Positions 1-12,218 of a stretch of DNA of 64,000 nt are shown piece after piece. The stretch spans positions 1,488,001 through 1,552,000 of the forward strand of contig JAPXFQ010000385.1 of the NCBI GenBank assembly GCA_028564705.1. The letters are read 5' to 3'. The notes under the pieces are model-generated. The model was not told where the DNA came from. It saw only the letters and a program-made list of their open reading frames with translations, and searched no databases. Position 1 is the stretch's first letter; each line of letters opens with the position of its first letter. Position numbers and translations under genes: made by a program. Source of the stretch: Apricaphanius iberus. Taxonomy: Eukaryota > Chordata > Actinopteri > Cyprinodontiformes > Aphaniidae.

Positions 1-299
1 ACAGTGAGTCAGTTAAGACAGTACAAGTTGGATCCATCAAATACAGTCTTTAAAGCAGCATCTACAAGCAAAGCCTCTGGATAATATGCAAAAAAATAAA
101 CTGTGATGTGGATTTCATTTTAAGTTTAGTTTCAACTTGCTACTCTTCTTTGAAAACAACATATTTCTGCTTTATAAAAGATAAAATGTTTATTTTGTGC
201 TTATACAAACCCTGACTTTTGATTTAGCATCTCATTAGTTTAGATTAGTTTAGTGTAGTGCAGGAATCTGTGATGCTGCAGGCCTATTTCTGTTTCCAA
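1..299. other. Intergenic, nothing recognised
   Basis: A/T-rich sequence with no open frame, splice pattern or repeat structure that I can support. Confidence 0.5.
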
Positions 300-1390
300 G
301 GCATTTGGGACCCTATTATGCCCCCTTTCAACAATGGCCAGAACGGTCTGGAACGGGTAGGTTTAGAACCATTCTGGCATGTTTCCATTACCTGTGTCCG
401 GTCAGAGCCGTCCCCTTTGTTTTGACTACCTCTGCCTTGGTCCGAAGTGAGCCGAAGCGACCCAACACACCCACCAATCGACTGATTGGTTCAGTAAAGT
501 GATATCAGTCACACACCTACCTAGCAGTGGTAGACACTGATTGGCCTGGCATTGTTAGTTTGAAGTAATGTCATAGAAAGTTAACAGTGAATTCAAAACA
601 TTGCTGGGGGGGGGACTAAAGAAATAAAAATGTGAATAATGGGCAGTGGAAAACCATAACGGCTGGAGTGTGGCAGACTGCAAGAACTGATGGAGCAGAA
701 ACGAATGGCATGTACCGTGAAAGGCCAACAAGCAACAGGGGTGGATGCAGCTTCGGCGTCTGGGACATCGGAAAACTGTGAGTGATGGTTGATTTTGTCA
801 GGTCGCCAAAAGCAATGGAGCTGCGATCAGGGCTGCAGTTAGGGCTGTTATCGCGCTCCACATGTGGCTTGGACCAGGCTCCAGTAGGGTAGCGGTACAG
901 CAGGCAAAGTCGCCGTCCGACAGGACGAAGAAGCTGCGGCAAGCCCGCGGTGTCGGGGAGGAAAAAGGATGGTACCCACCGGCAGCAGCAGAGAAGCAGG
1001 TAGTCTCTGTGGTGATCATAGAGCAGGAGCAAGAGTTGGCTGAATCGGGCTGGAATGCTGCAAGGTCGGAGTCTCCACAGACTGGATGATCGCTGGTTAG
1101 ATCAGTACTGTCATGAGGAACACATATCAGGAGATGGAGGCATGAACAGATTGATGTCTGAGAGATGTGAGTCAACAGTGTTTTAACTTTTGAGAGGATC
1201 AGCGTTGTCATGATGACATGTTGACTAATCTTTGCTGGAGCTTTTGTTAATCTAAGTCCGTCCATGTCCTCGCCCACTACCATGCTTCTGTGATGGTAAT
1301 GGAAGCACAACCATCCTGTTCTAGGCCTTAACCCGGCCCTATCATGGAAAAGGGCACTCGAGTCCATGGCACCATGGACTCAAAAGGGTT
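300..1390. mobile_element. Degenerate non-autonomous DNA transposon (tentative)
   Basis: A block richer in G+C than its surroundings. Its two ends resemble each other in inverted orientation: the left end near 349-402 and the reverse complement of 1285-1345 share a GAAC/GGCCGGGTT start, a GAAC-ATTCTGG/GGATGG middle and TTCCATTACC. The ends are imperfect and I could not fix a target-site duplication. Frames at 616-1032, 798-1367 and 862-1089 overlap each other on both strands and match no domain I know, so I do not call them genes. Seen: the inverted similarity. Inferred: the transposon origin. Confidence 0.35.
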
Positions 1391-3185
1391 CAAGTTTAAA
1401 ATTTAGTTTCACCACAGTAAATTATTCACAAAACTTAAAAGCAACCTTCTTTCAATGTCACCACAGTCCACAGACCTAAATCCTGTGTAAAACGTGTTGG
1501 ATGAGTTTAAGATATGTTAAAATAGAGAACCCGAGGGGGTGTTCAAACTCCCATGTAGGCCCAAGTCATCAAATTTAATGATCCAGTGGTCCGGAAATCG
1601 GAAACAAATCTGTTTTTAATAAAGAAAGAAACATAAAATCGACTTTCCTTTGAATTCTATGAAATGTACGGTAAATACCCTCTCTGTGTGTGTCAACCTT
1701 GTGAGATGTCACAGAAAAAGACTGGCACTGTCTAATGTAAATAAATTGTTTACTTACACATGCAAAGATTGTAGCAAGGTAATGTATAATGTATACCAAT
1801 AGTGTAAAGATTGCTCCAAAACCACAAAGGAACTACTGGGCCTCATTTCCCAATACCTTTTTTAACCCACCATGCTTACACAAAGGAACACAAGGTAAAA
1901 TGACAGAAAAGTCTTTAATGCTAAATGTTGTAATTACCTCTTTATTAAAAAAAAGCATGGTGTTTAATCGGAAAGGTAGCATAAAACAAAACCGTTCTCC
2001 TTTGAGCTACTTTAGTGACTTTGAAACCTTTTTGTCAGAAAGATAAAATTCACATTCACAACAATAGATTATACTTTGGACTCCAGTATGCGAACGAGCC
2101 ACAAATACCTCATTGGGGTTGTGTGGGCGGTAGCAGAGAGAAGCTTACTGTACACTCCCGCAGGATAAAACATCCTGCGGCCTTGTGCCTCCCACCCTCA
2201 CATCATCTTGTGCTATTTCCACAGTTTGAACGTCATTTACACAGACCCAAGAGGCTAAAAATGGTTGCAAATATTTAATTTAGTTAAATTTATATTTTTT
2301 TCCCTTTGATAAACTGTTGCCAACTCCTGGTCTTTGCTTAAAGCTAGGTAAAGTTTCCCCCGGCTGTCTCACTCACCAGCCAAATATTTAATCGGAAGCA
2401 TAATGACGTTTAAAGTAAGCTGAAAACATACAAATTCTCCTGTGAACGAACAAAAGAACACAATTTAATGTGAAAAAAATACTCAATGATTGTTAGATAA
2501 TTAGACTCACAAAATATATTCCAAGCCACACTATGTTTTATCTGAGAATGTCAATAAATTTAGTCATTCTGGCATATAGTGACAACATTTTCTTCCAATG
2601 TTAGTTTGGTCTTCACTGCAGAAACTATGTTCAATGATACTGCATCATTCAGAATAACTGGCAGCTCTGGTAGAGATGTTTGGTAATCTTTAAATAAAAT
2701 ATTTGCAGCATTTCTTTTACAGTGAACTTCATGGATTTTTTTAAAATTTATTATTATCCTACACACTAGTGTGTGGTGACAAGACAAACGTGGACCCTCA
2801 CTAAAGACAATACCAGATATTTCAAACCTTTTAATTATCGCTCTGGATGTAGATATGGACAGGTTTAGGCACGTAAGTATTTTCTTGTAACCATTCCTTC
2901 ACTTTGGCATTTCTTCTTTCTTTGTTTTGCTGTGTAATTTTAATTTCCCTGTTTTTTTTGTATAAAACGTTTTGAGATATCCACTGTGTGTATGAATATG
3001 CTCTGTAATTGGAGACCGATTGGTTGTTTTTGTGACTGTAGCAATTGCATTCTTTATTTGTAACATATTATTAATACCTCATTATTTAAAAGATATGTAC
3101 AAAGTTTTTGCTCAAGTATGGTAGCGGCATTTGCTTATAGTGTTTACCTCCGTCTCCTAACACATTTCCTCCTACATCCCGTTCG
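1391..3185. other. Intergenic, nothing recognised
   Basis: A/T-rich sequence with short chance frames on both strands. No domain, exon chain or repeat structure seen. Confidence 0.45.
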
Positions 3186-3189
3186 TCAG

Positions 3190-3350
3190 TGAGGTGGAGG
3201 CTGGTGAATATACACGTAAACCAGAGATGTAGAATTCTGGTGCAGAGCTGACGTAAGTCGCAGATGGCTCTGTCTGTTGATCGGAAGATGCATGTAAGCT
3301 CCTGCCAAATCCATGTGCTAACGAGAAACTGAATCAGCCATGTTATTTTC
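3190..3350 (+). repeat. Diverged dispersed repeat, copy A
   Basis: This stretch and 5078-5216 share a series of blocks in the same order and orientation: AATACACGTA, GACG(T/C)A, CGCAGATGG / CACAGATGG, TGATC(G/A)GAAGA, AGCTCCTGCCAAA and GAGAAACT. The copies are diverged and separated by about 1.9 kb. The family is unknown to me. Confidence 0.5.
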
Positions 3351-5077
3351 CTTGTCAAGTTATGCATCCATCTTTTAGACCCACTTAGACCTTTTCAGGG
3401 TCTGTAGGAGCTGCACGAAGCAGGGCACACCTCAATTAGGTATATCTCAAACCCACATCAAAAAAAATATATTTTTGTGAAAATATTAAAGCTGAAAATC
3501 GTAAGTCAAAGCATGGTCTGAAGCTTCCTGCCCTGCATGTTCCCTAGGTTGATCTGCTCCAAACCTCCTATGTGATACATGTGGGTATCACATCATTGTG
3601 ACAAGGGTAGTTACAAAGTTCTTTAAATGCAACTGGGTTATTAAATTTCATATTTGTTGTATTTTTTAAGCTTTACAGTGGATAAGACACTTAAATGTTT
3701 AAGACACAGCAACTATATCTAATATTTTAAAGTTTATTTATAAATTAATTTTCAAGGACGTTTATCTTGGCCCCCGAGAACAAATAACAAGATCGGTGTT
3801 ATGGACTCTGGGGAAGATCATTAAAGTATTGTTAAGGGCATTTAAAGATGTTTTTTTATTTGTTTATTGAGCCATTAGTAATACTTGACAAGTCAAGTTT
3901 TGCCCCTTTCTGCTCTTTGACTGCTGCTTCGTCTATCTGTATCACTCTTGATCCTCCTCACATAGTTCCACTTTTTAAGGTATCTTTACAGAGAAAATGA
4001 GGGTTGCTGAACTCATGTATTAAACCTGTCTTTGTCTGAGCCCCTGGTTTCTCTTTTATAATATAATTGTTTCTCTTCCTGATGGCTAAAAAAATTGGTA
4101 GTGAAGAGGACCCTGTGATTGCAGTAATCACTATCCATGGAGAGGTGTACAGCTTCATGGATATTTTCTCCAATCTCAAAAAGTTTTTCGCTGCAGGTGC
4201 TTTATTTCCAATTGGACACTTTTGCTGCTGTGCTGATTCTCCAAATAAAATGATAAAGTGGTTAAAGAGCTTTTTTCATTATGGCCACAAACCGTTTTAT
4301 TTCCGTAGTCTTTTAAACAAACATGACTTTTGTCAACAAAACATTTGTAACTGGTTTTTACCACTGACCCTGTTTAGCTTCTTGTTTAATCTTATTATCT
4401 TATTATTATTTTCATCTTTTTGTGAAGTACATTGTGTTTCCTTTTAATGGTATAAAAATGGCTCTTGAAATAAAGAATGAGTGAGTCTTAGGTTCCCATT
4501 ACCAAATATGTAATTGTCAGTATCCATCTGTTATATATTACGTCTACCCAATGCAGAGTGACGAGAGAGGTCCTGCTGGTGCCTATCTCAAGCAATTATC
4601 AGGTCAATGCAGAGATGCACAGGACAAAAAAACACACACACAAAAACACACCTAAGGGCTGACAATATCCATCAGGCATGTTATTCTGTAGATTAACTAA
4701 ATCAACCTAAAAATAGGACAATTTAAACCTATTTTTAAGAGTTAGTGTGCTCTTGGTCTCAGCTAGTGTGGTTAGTAGTTGATAAGATGGCAATTCCCCT
4801 CTCATTTTTTGTATAAATCTCCATAATTTAGCTGATCAGTAAATACAAGAGTTCCTACGGTCAGTGAAGGAATCGCCTTCAACACCCTCAACTGTTGGGA
4901 TACTGGGAAAGTCTTTGTGATCTTTATGTGTGTGTGTGTGAAGCAAGTTATGCCAGCACCTCTCTCATTCTGTGTTGAACAACTGATTGGGATATTTTGA
5001 GGGTGGACACCGCATCCTTTTATAGTGATTGCCTAAGCATGTTCACACCCTCAACATGCATTTTTTCAGCGAGCCGT
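3351..5077. other. Intergenic, nothing recognised
   Basis: No gene seen. The frame at 4067-4447 has no recognisable domain and low-complexity hydrophobic ends. A short (GT)n run lies at about 4927-4940. Confidence 0.45.
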
Positions 5078-5216
5078 GGGCTGTTGTCAATACACGTAGA
5101 TTGTGTTGCATAGTGACGCAGGCCACAGATGGAACAGACTACTGATCAGAAGAAGCATTTCAGCTCCTGCCAAAAACGGTGCCGTTGAGAAACTACATCA
5201 GCAGGTTCCTGTTTTG
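5078..5216 (+). repeat. Diverged dispersed repeat, copy B
   Basis: Partner of 3190-3350. Both contain AGCTCCTGCCAAA followed by GAGAAACT and a CAGC-type block, and both are preceded by an AATACACGTA motif about 100 bp upstream. Confidence 0.5.
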
Positions 5217-8061
5217 GAGATAGCAGTTTGTCTTTTTCCAGGATCCATCAGCATCCACACTCGGGGCTTCTCAGATGTTGACATGAAAGCAGTTGACCTA
5301 TCCATCTGGAGTGTGCTTATTTCTTCGTACAAAAGTATTTTTATTCATTTAAATTTGGAGGTACAATAAGCAGTGAACGTGTCATCATTGTCTTATTTTA
5401 AATTAGGCCAATGACATAAAATTCACATCAGATGACAGCAACAACCCAGATACTCCATACATAAAGAAATCAAAGCAAATCAGTCTTCCGATTAAGTAAT
5501 TGTCAAAAAAAAAAGGAAAAAGTAATAAGAAGACATTTGTGCGGAGAAACATAAAGTCGTGATACCAACTAAAAAAACTGAGTTACTATTTGCAAGTTGA
5601 TGGCTTATACAAAAGTTTCTCATCAGAAAGTATGGCTTTGTTTTAAGGTTGGCAAAGGAAATTAGACCTTTACAAAAACTAATTGTTGTAAATTACATTA
5701 ATAGCAATGGTTAGAGCTGTATTTCTAAACTTTTGGTATACCAGAGTGTTGTGGGAGCCCTAATCTGAAAGCGTACAGATCATCTCAGAAGTAAACAGGC
5801 CAATGGCCATGTCCCTTCATAAGATTTCTGACCAAAAAAAAGAGTGAAAATAATAAAATTATCATCCAAAAGCTATAGGAATACCTCACACTAAGCTAGG
5901 GAGAGACTGAAAAAGCAGGTACAGTTTTTTCTACGAAGAGAATAATTAAGTAATGCACTTAACACCATTGCCTCTTTGCATACCAAGTACGCAAGACTCC
6001 TTTCTTGAAGGGGGAGCATTTTGAAGCTTTTTTAAACTCCGTAGATAATTTGGACAAGCCACTGAAATGAAGATAAAACTGGTGTGGATTTCTGCAAGAC
6101 AGTTTTACAGAACCACACAACCATGGGGACACCTAGCTGGATCGTATGAAGAAAGCAAAACTGTGCTAGAATTACAAAGTTGATCATCAGTCTTGGACCC
6201 AACTGAAAACCTATGGAAAGAATAGAAGATGAGCACATAAACAGCAGCTCCAGAACCTTCCAGATTTGTGTACAATAGGTCAAACTCACACCTGAGCAAT
6301 GGTTGTGACAACTTTCTCCATACATGAAATATCTTGAAGTTGTCTTTACTAAAAAATCTTTTTTCCATTTAAGTATTAATTCATTTCTCTAAGTTAGTTC
6401 AATGCATTTTCCATTCATGTCAATCCACTTTTTTCTGTTACCAACAACTTCAATTTGTGGACTAATTCACTCTGAAATATTTGCATGTGTGGATTACTTG
6501 GCTTTTAATCACATCTGGTGTGAATTTCATGTCAATTGTTCCATTAAAATATTCAAATCAAGCATGATGTTATGTTGTATGCATAAAAAGGTTTATTGTA
6601 TATCTCACCTTCAATAAGACATTTACTGCTTCGAAACTTCCTTTGAAAGGAGGTCAATCTCCTGAGGTCCTCTTCAAATTAGTTTTCATTTAAATGCAGA
6701 TATTTGTGGCTATGTTTTGTACTCATAAATGTACAAATGTTCAAGAGGGAGTGTTTTTTATGTTTTTTGTTTGCACAAATTGGGGTACTCTGCTTTAGAT
6801 TAAATGGTTTAGAATTTACTGTGGAAGTAAAATGCTAAGGTTCCACATTAAAAGAAAAAGGTACCGGTCAAGCAGGTCACTAAATGTTCAAGGTTTAGAG
6901 TGCTTTTCCATTATCAGTAAATCTCATCAGCATCCGGAAGTGAGTCAGTTCCTCCCATTCGCTACTCGTTGGTTTAGGAGGAGAGAGCTGACATTCATCC
7001 ATCCAAACTGAGCAATCAGAGGCTACTAGGGAACAGATGCCAGTTTATCATTTCCAAATAAAGTTCATCTCAAGCCACAGAGACATACCAAGCAAACATG
7101 ATGCGGTCGATAGCAACTTTGATGCCCATTTTCCTTGGATGGAGCCAAACCTGCTTCCATCTGGGGATGCACTCTCTCCCACACACCATTTGTCAGAGAC
7201 ATGTAGGTGGGTGTCGGTACTGGGCAACAATGAGCTCATGGAAATAGCGTCAAAGCACACGTGGCGTTTGCAGCCAATGGCTCTGCTTCATCGGTTGTCA
7301 AAATGCCTTTACCACCCATTAGAGATGTGTTGTGTGAGGTGAGCTTGACACATTAAAGTTCAGTAAAGCAAAGTGAATGATTTCACACAGTTTTTCTATG
7401 CACTGCACGTACAAACATAAGCAGATAATCTGAACTCATTTTAGGCAGAAGAGCAGATCAAGTGTAGTGAAACACTGTCGGTCTGTTCTCGTTCTGATTG
7501 GACAAGGGCTTCGCAGGAAGGATTTGATGCAATCTCCTTGGATCCAAGACATTTTTTCATAAATTGGCACATATTAACTCAATTCAACTACTGTATTTTA
7601 AATACACTTATCTGGTATTAAATGGGCCTGAAGCATGAACTTAGAAGTTTGTTGTAAACAATTGTATGTAAATCGTATACGATAAATTCTGAATCAAGGT
7701 GCATGAAGTAGCCTGACTAAACTCTGTATCCCATCTGCGTACCACTCAGGTCACTCATACATCCATACTTCGCCATCAAGTCTCAACCACCTTTAGCATG
7801 GGCACCCCCCAAATTAATGGCCTAATTTCCAGTGCATGGCTTGCAGGACTAGCTAATGCAAATTATTTAGATCAAATCTTTTTTCACAAAGTTTTTTACT
7901 TTCTAAAATTAAAAATTGTGAAAGTAATCATGAGCAGGTTTGTTCAAGTTTCCCAATTTGTGTAATGTCCATGCTTTGTGTCTTGATAAATCAAAAATTC
8001 CAACTTCCATGTTTAAGACTAAAACCAGGTTGAGTTTACACCAACCTAGCTAAAGTGCTAG
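5217..8061. other. Intergenic, nothing recognised
   Basis: No supported gene or repeat. Open frames here are under 105 codons and without recognisable motifs. Confidence 0.45.
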
Positions 8062-8062
8062 C

Positions 8063-8086
8063 TATATATATATATATATATATATA
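8063..8086. repeat. (TA)n microsatellite
   Basis: Uninterrupted TA repeat of about 12 units. Confidence 0.9.
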
Positions 8087-8449
8087 CATACTGAGGATAT
8101 TACATTTAAGGTGTGAAGTGGGAGGTATTTATACCTTTGGACAAGATTGTCTGAAACTGAAATATTTTATATACCAAATTAACAAGCCATATTAAGACAG
8201 TTTAGACATGCTAGCTTTAGCTTTGCACTTTAGGAAATAGTCAAGAAAATATCAGCAGGGGCAAAAAACCTCTTTATGGAAGATTGGATATGGATGTGCT
8301 GATTCCACGTAGAGGAATCCAGCACAACAGCTCTTCCCAAAAGTGAATGTTTCCTCAAAACATTGGCAGACTTTATGATTGCAAGAGGACATGAGTAAGA
8401 ATACTAGAAAATTTCAGGAAATTTAGAGAAGGGACGGCCACAGTGTGCA

Positions 8450-8880
8450 TGCTAAACAACTAGCATGCTAATGCTAATGTTAGCTAACATGTTGGCATTA
8501 CTATAAACCCATTCAGTACCAAAATATAGTCAAAAAGCTCAAATTAGCTAAAATGCTAACAAGAGCTAGCATGCTAATGCTAACTAGCATGCTAATGCTA
8601 GCTAACATGTTGGCAATACTATAAACCCATTCAGTACCAAAATATAGTCAAAAAGCTAAAATTAGCTAAAATGCTAACAACAGCTAGCATGCTAATGCTA
8701 ACTAGCATGCTAATGCTAGCTAACATGTTGGCATTACTATAATCCCATTCAGTACAAAAATATAGTCAAAAAGCTAAAATTAGCTAAAATGCTAGCAACA
8801 GCTAGCATGGTAATGCTAACTAGCATGCTAATGCTAGCTAAGATGTTGGCATTAGTATTAATAGGATTAGTATGAAAATA
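8450..8880. repeat. 118-bp tandem repeat, about 3.7 copies
   Basis: The marker GTTGGCA recurs at 8491, 8609, 8727 and 8845, an exact 118-bp period. Each unit holds a run of overlapping palindromic words (GCTAGCATGCTAATGC, GCTAGC) followed by a unique part with CCCATTCAGTAC and CAAAAAGCT. Copies differ by point changes, and the last one is the most diverged and is cut short. Confidence 0.9.
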
Positions 8881-8984
8881 TACTGAAAAAGCTGAAATCA
8901 ACTAAAATGCATACAAGTGCAATGTAGTACTGTGTATAACATAGGGATTTTGGTTCCAGCTTTCAAACAAGAAAAAAAAAAATT

Positions 8985-9272
8985 TTGCTCCCCCTGGGAT
9001 TCGAACCCACTACCTCTTGCATTGTATTCCTGTTCCTTCACAGTTACACTACAACATCAGTTATACAGCATTGAGTTTTAGGCCATATGATCTGTTGTCT
9101 CGTCTCCCAGTTCAGCTTTCAGCAAAGAAAAATTATTTGCTGCTCGCTCCTGGATTTGAACCCAGTACCTCTGGGATGCAAACCCTCTTCCTTAACCACT
9201 ACGCCATCACAGACATACATATAACATTGAGTTTTAGGCCATATGATCTGTTGTCTCCTCTCCATGTTCAGA
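8985..9272 (-). repeat. Tandem pair of tRNA-like SINE modules
   Basis: Read on the minus strand, two modules about 155 bp apart each carry a pol III B-box: GGTTCGAATCC (8997-9007) and GGTTCAAATCC (9152-9162). The second module also has an A-box-like TGGCGTAGTGG (about 9200-9215). Each is followed on the plus strand by a near-identical block beginning CATTGAGTTTTAGGCCATAT (9069 and 9225), so the whole unit was duplicated. The stems do not form a plausible tRNA, so these are SINE-type relics and not tRNA genes. Confidence 0.6.
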
Positions 9273-9537
9273 GTGTTAAACAGCTGCGAACGAACCTTTC
9301 CCATTCGAAACCTATAGCAGCTATCAGGAAAATTATTGGAGTGTTAGCGAATTTTATCCTTTGTGTTCAATTATTTCAAAGCACAACTCTCTATCTTATT
9401 CACAGATGAAATGGTATAGGCAGACAGGGGGACTGAGACAGACAGTAAGACAGACAGACATGGTCAGAAAGACAAAGACAGATGGACTGACACATGGACT
9501 TTTTTGTAGTACTTCTCTCTATAGTACTGCATAGCAT

Positions 9538-9569
9538 AACCTGTGTTTAAGTGGGGTTAAACACAGGTT
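9538..9569. repeat. Perfect 13-bp hairpin
   Basis: AACCTGTGTTTAA and its exact reverse complement TTAAACACAGGTT are separated by a GTGGGG loop. Function unknown; it may be the end or core of a small repeat. Confidence 0.7.
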
Positions 9570-9589
9570 TAAATGTATATAGACTGTGG

Positions 9590-10560
9590 AATGAACTTTA
9601 GTGAACTCTGATCAAAGGTGCTCCGTTTCCCCAGCAACAAGTGTGAGTGAAAACTGCAGCAGCTGCAGACACTTTAGAATGATTAACAGCTTAGATTTAG
9701 ACTTTTTCATTCAAAAGTGCGCCGAACAAATCGTTCCCATTCGAAAACCGTACAAGGTATCGGAAAAATTCTTGAAGTGTGAGCGAGATATATCATTTCT
9801 CTTCGTTCATGCCAAAGCAGAAGTCTCTACCTTATTCACAGTCCGAGAGGGAGCGAGAGAAAAATGACTAAGAACATCTCTCTGGCTGAGATAATCCTGA
9901 CCAGCCACAATGATAAAGTATAGGCGAAAAGCCCTAAAACTGGGTTCCACTTTGAGCGATCTAGAGCTCGCTGAGAGAAAACCGTGCGACATAGGGAAAT
10001 TTTGAAATGATCCTGAGAATCACAAAGGGCGGCTCTATTTCATGACCGAAAATCATGTCACTAGTGCGAAATATGTGGCCGTGACGTCGAGTTAAATTTT
10101 GATGAGGACCTTCCAAAAGTTCATCACTCCACACTCTGCTTAACGAGCTGCTCCACTCTAAAAATCATCATTTGGGAAAACTTTGGGTCGAACAAAGTCA
10201 GATTGCGACAAAACCGTAACAGCTATCGACATGCGGTCTTCAATGCTGAACACAGCACGGACGTGGCTATAATCTGAATTTTTAATGGATTTTTTAGGTT
10301 ATTGTATGGCTACACAGTAAATCTTCAAAAATAGTGGATTTTCATGATTTTTGGCCGTTTTTCCATTCATTTCCTATGGGGATTTTGGGCATTTTTTGGC
10401 GTGGTTTTTCGCTTATTACGTCGCCATGGTAACTCCAATCGCTTATAAAAGTAATAGCCCGGATGTCGCGATCGAGCCGGTCGTTTTGATGTATATATTG
10501 TGGGGGTGCACGCTACGGTACGACCCGCATTAACGGTGGCGGAAGAATAATAAATAATAA
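9590..10560. repeat. Anonymous dispersed repeat (tentative)
   Basis: This stretch differs in style from its surroundings: CpG-containing, with CATTTCCTATGGGGATTTTGGGC, cut here to its start CATTTCCTATGGGG, and CGCCATGGTAAC blocks that I associate with common teleost repeats. No coding potential is seen. Assignment is by recollection of similar fish sequence, and the ends are not defined. Confidence 0.3.
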
Positions 10561-10592
10561 TAAGAGTCCAGTTTAGGAGTGAAGAATAATAA

Positions 10593-10682
10593 GGGACTGC
10601 CCATGCAATTGCATGGAGGCAGTGCAATACATTGCTTTGCAATGGATTTGCACTGCCTCCATGCATTGCATTGGGCCGTCCC
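10593..10682. repeat. Imperfect inverted repeat, about 35-bp arms
   Basis: GGGACTGCCCATGCAATTGC at the left is mirrored by the reverse complement of 10648-10682 (ending GGGCCGTCCC). The loop is about 20 bp and itself contains CATTGC/GCAATG. It resembles a tiny MITE or the tip of a larger hairpin. Confidence 0.65.
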
Positions 10683-11025
10683 TTAACTAGATAATGTAAC
10701 TTTTGGCCTTTGAGCTGATTGGCTAGAAAAATTATTGGATTGAAAATCCATATATTTGATACCAATCGTGGGGCCACTTAAGCAGCCACAGTGTTTCCCT
10801 GCTGGAATTCCAACTTCGTTTAAATGCCATTCAAACACTACTTGCTGTTTTTTTTTAACCAAGCATACTCTGTAACAATAAAAATACATTTCAAATAATT
10901 TGTACCCCGTACATGAGTTTACTAGGGATAATAATGCCTCAGATTTAAGATTTTGTCTACTTTTGTCATGACTGATAACTCAATAGGGCACCTTCTGCAA
11001 CATAAATAAAACAAAGCTTTTGAAA

Positions 11026-11031
11026 TTTATT
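11026..11031 (-). terminator. SLC12A9: Candidate SLC12A9 polyadenylation signal
   Basis: AATAAA on the minus strand (TTTATT on plus), about 283 bp past the SLC12A9 stop codon. It is the first canonical hexamer that I noticed downstream of the gene. Confidence 0.5.
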
Positions 11032-11313
11032 TTTATTATTCAACATGTGCAAAAGGTCAAATTACACAACCACCTGTCCCACACCCTAATGCAACACCTT
11101 TCACACAAAGGCATGAATATATGCACACAGCAGGCTCTTTTATTCTAAAACTCTGGTCACATTGTTATATTGACCCAAATATTAAGCATGTATGAATGTG
11201 TCATTTTTGTGTAATTGATGCTTAAAACAACATTTTCATAATAAAATCAGCAGCATAATGTAAGTACTAAATTATTTGACTTTGGGTGTTAATTTTAAAG
11301 ATGCTAATGAAGT

Positions 11314-12218
11314 TTAGAGGTCAGTAGTGACAACTGGAGTGATTCCATGGATTAGTAGTGTTGGGCCAAGGTCCCTACTTAACAAGTCAAGTTGATGAAG
11401 ATAGGCACAATAACGATTTGTATCTGCTGGTGGGTGGGGTAAATACAAGAAACGCACAGCTGGCTTAGGAGATCCATGGCGATGAATCAGATTGTTGACT
11501 GCGCTAATATATTCATCTGTCAAATGATAAGTATTATTGGGGAACATCTGGGTACCATCGTGATCTTCACCTTCTTGTCTCAGGCTCATCTCATTCTGTG
11601 AATAATCTTTCTCTCCTCCCCACCCTCCTCGTCTCTGCCAGTGCATCGCCACCACCTGGTCCCATACCACTGTTTGGACTTGAGCCGATATCCTAAGCTC
11701 CTTCAGCATCTTCTGGAGCTTCATCTCCTCATCTTCTGGTAGTGTGCAGCCTTCCTCCACACACAGGAAGAGCCGAAGTCTTGCCTGGCTCCAGGCCCGG
11801 GTTTCATGGAGAACACAGGCCAGCTGTAGCAGGAACAGGGAGCAGACGTTTACATAGCCGTCGCTGTCTGGATGAAGAAGGTTCAGAGGCCACACGTCTA
11901 CAAATGGTCCATCTGAGCATTGGGGGCCCAGGACTTCCTCCCGACTGAACTGATTAAAATAACGAGCCAGAGCCACGTTCTTTCCCATTTTAACAGCATC
12001 TGCAATAATGGACACATATTCCTCTTCTTGAAGGCATTTAGGTTCTTCAGGACTCCGTACACTTGGAAAGAAGAAGGAGTGCTGTGGCTCAGAGTCTGCA
12101 GCTGGACACGCAGCATCAGTTTCAAAGCTCACCGATCGGAGAGGTTGACTCGTGAGGCCATCTTCAGGCAAACAATCATCATAAAAACCCAGAACAAGAG
12201 TGTTTGGCCTCATTCCAC
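11314..12218 (-). CDS. SLC12A9: SLC12A9 exon 14 (last, with stop)
   Basis: Residues 628-928 and [14 protein letters not shown], then a variable acidic stretch, [21 protein letters not shown], and the conserved end [10 protein letters not shown]. Acceptor TTTAG. A single large final exon. Confidence 0.95.

Noticed and set aside
616..1367. Overlapping frames of 75-189 codons on both strands, possible gene
   Set aside because: They lie in a G+C-richer degenerate transposon, overlap each other, and show no domain or splice structure.
4067..4447. 126-codon plus-strand frame
   Set aside because: No domain. Phe/Leu-rich low-complexity ends and strong A/T bias fit chance.
8985..9215. Two tRNA genes
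   Set aside because: Only the A- and B-box words fit. The sequence does not fold into a cloverleaf and is duplicated as part of a repeat.
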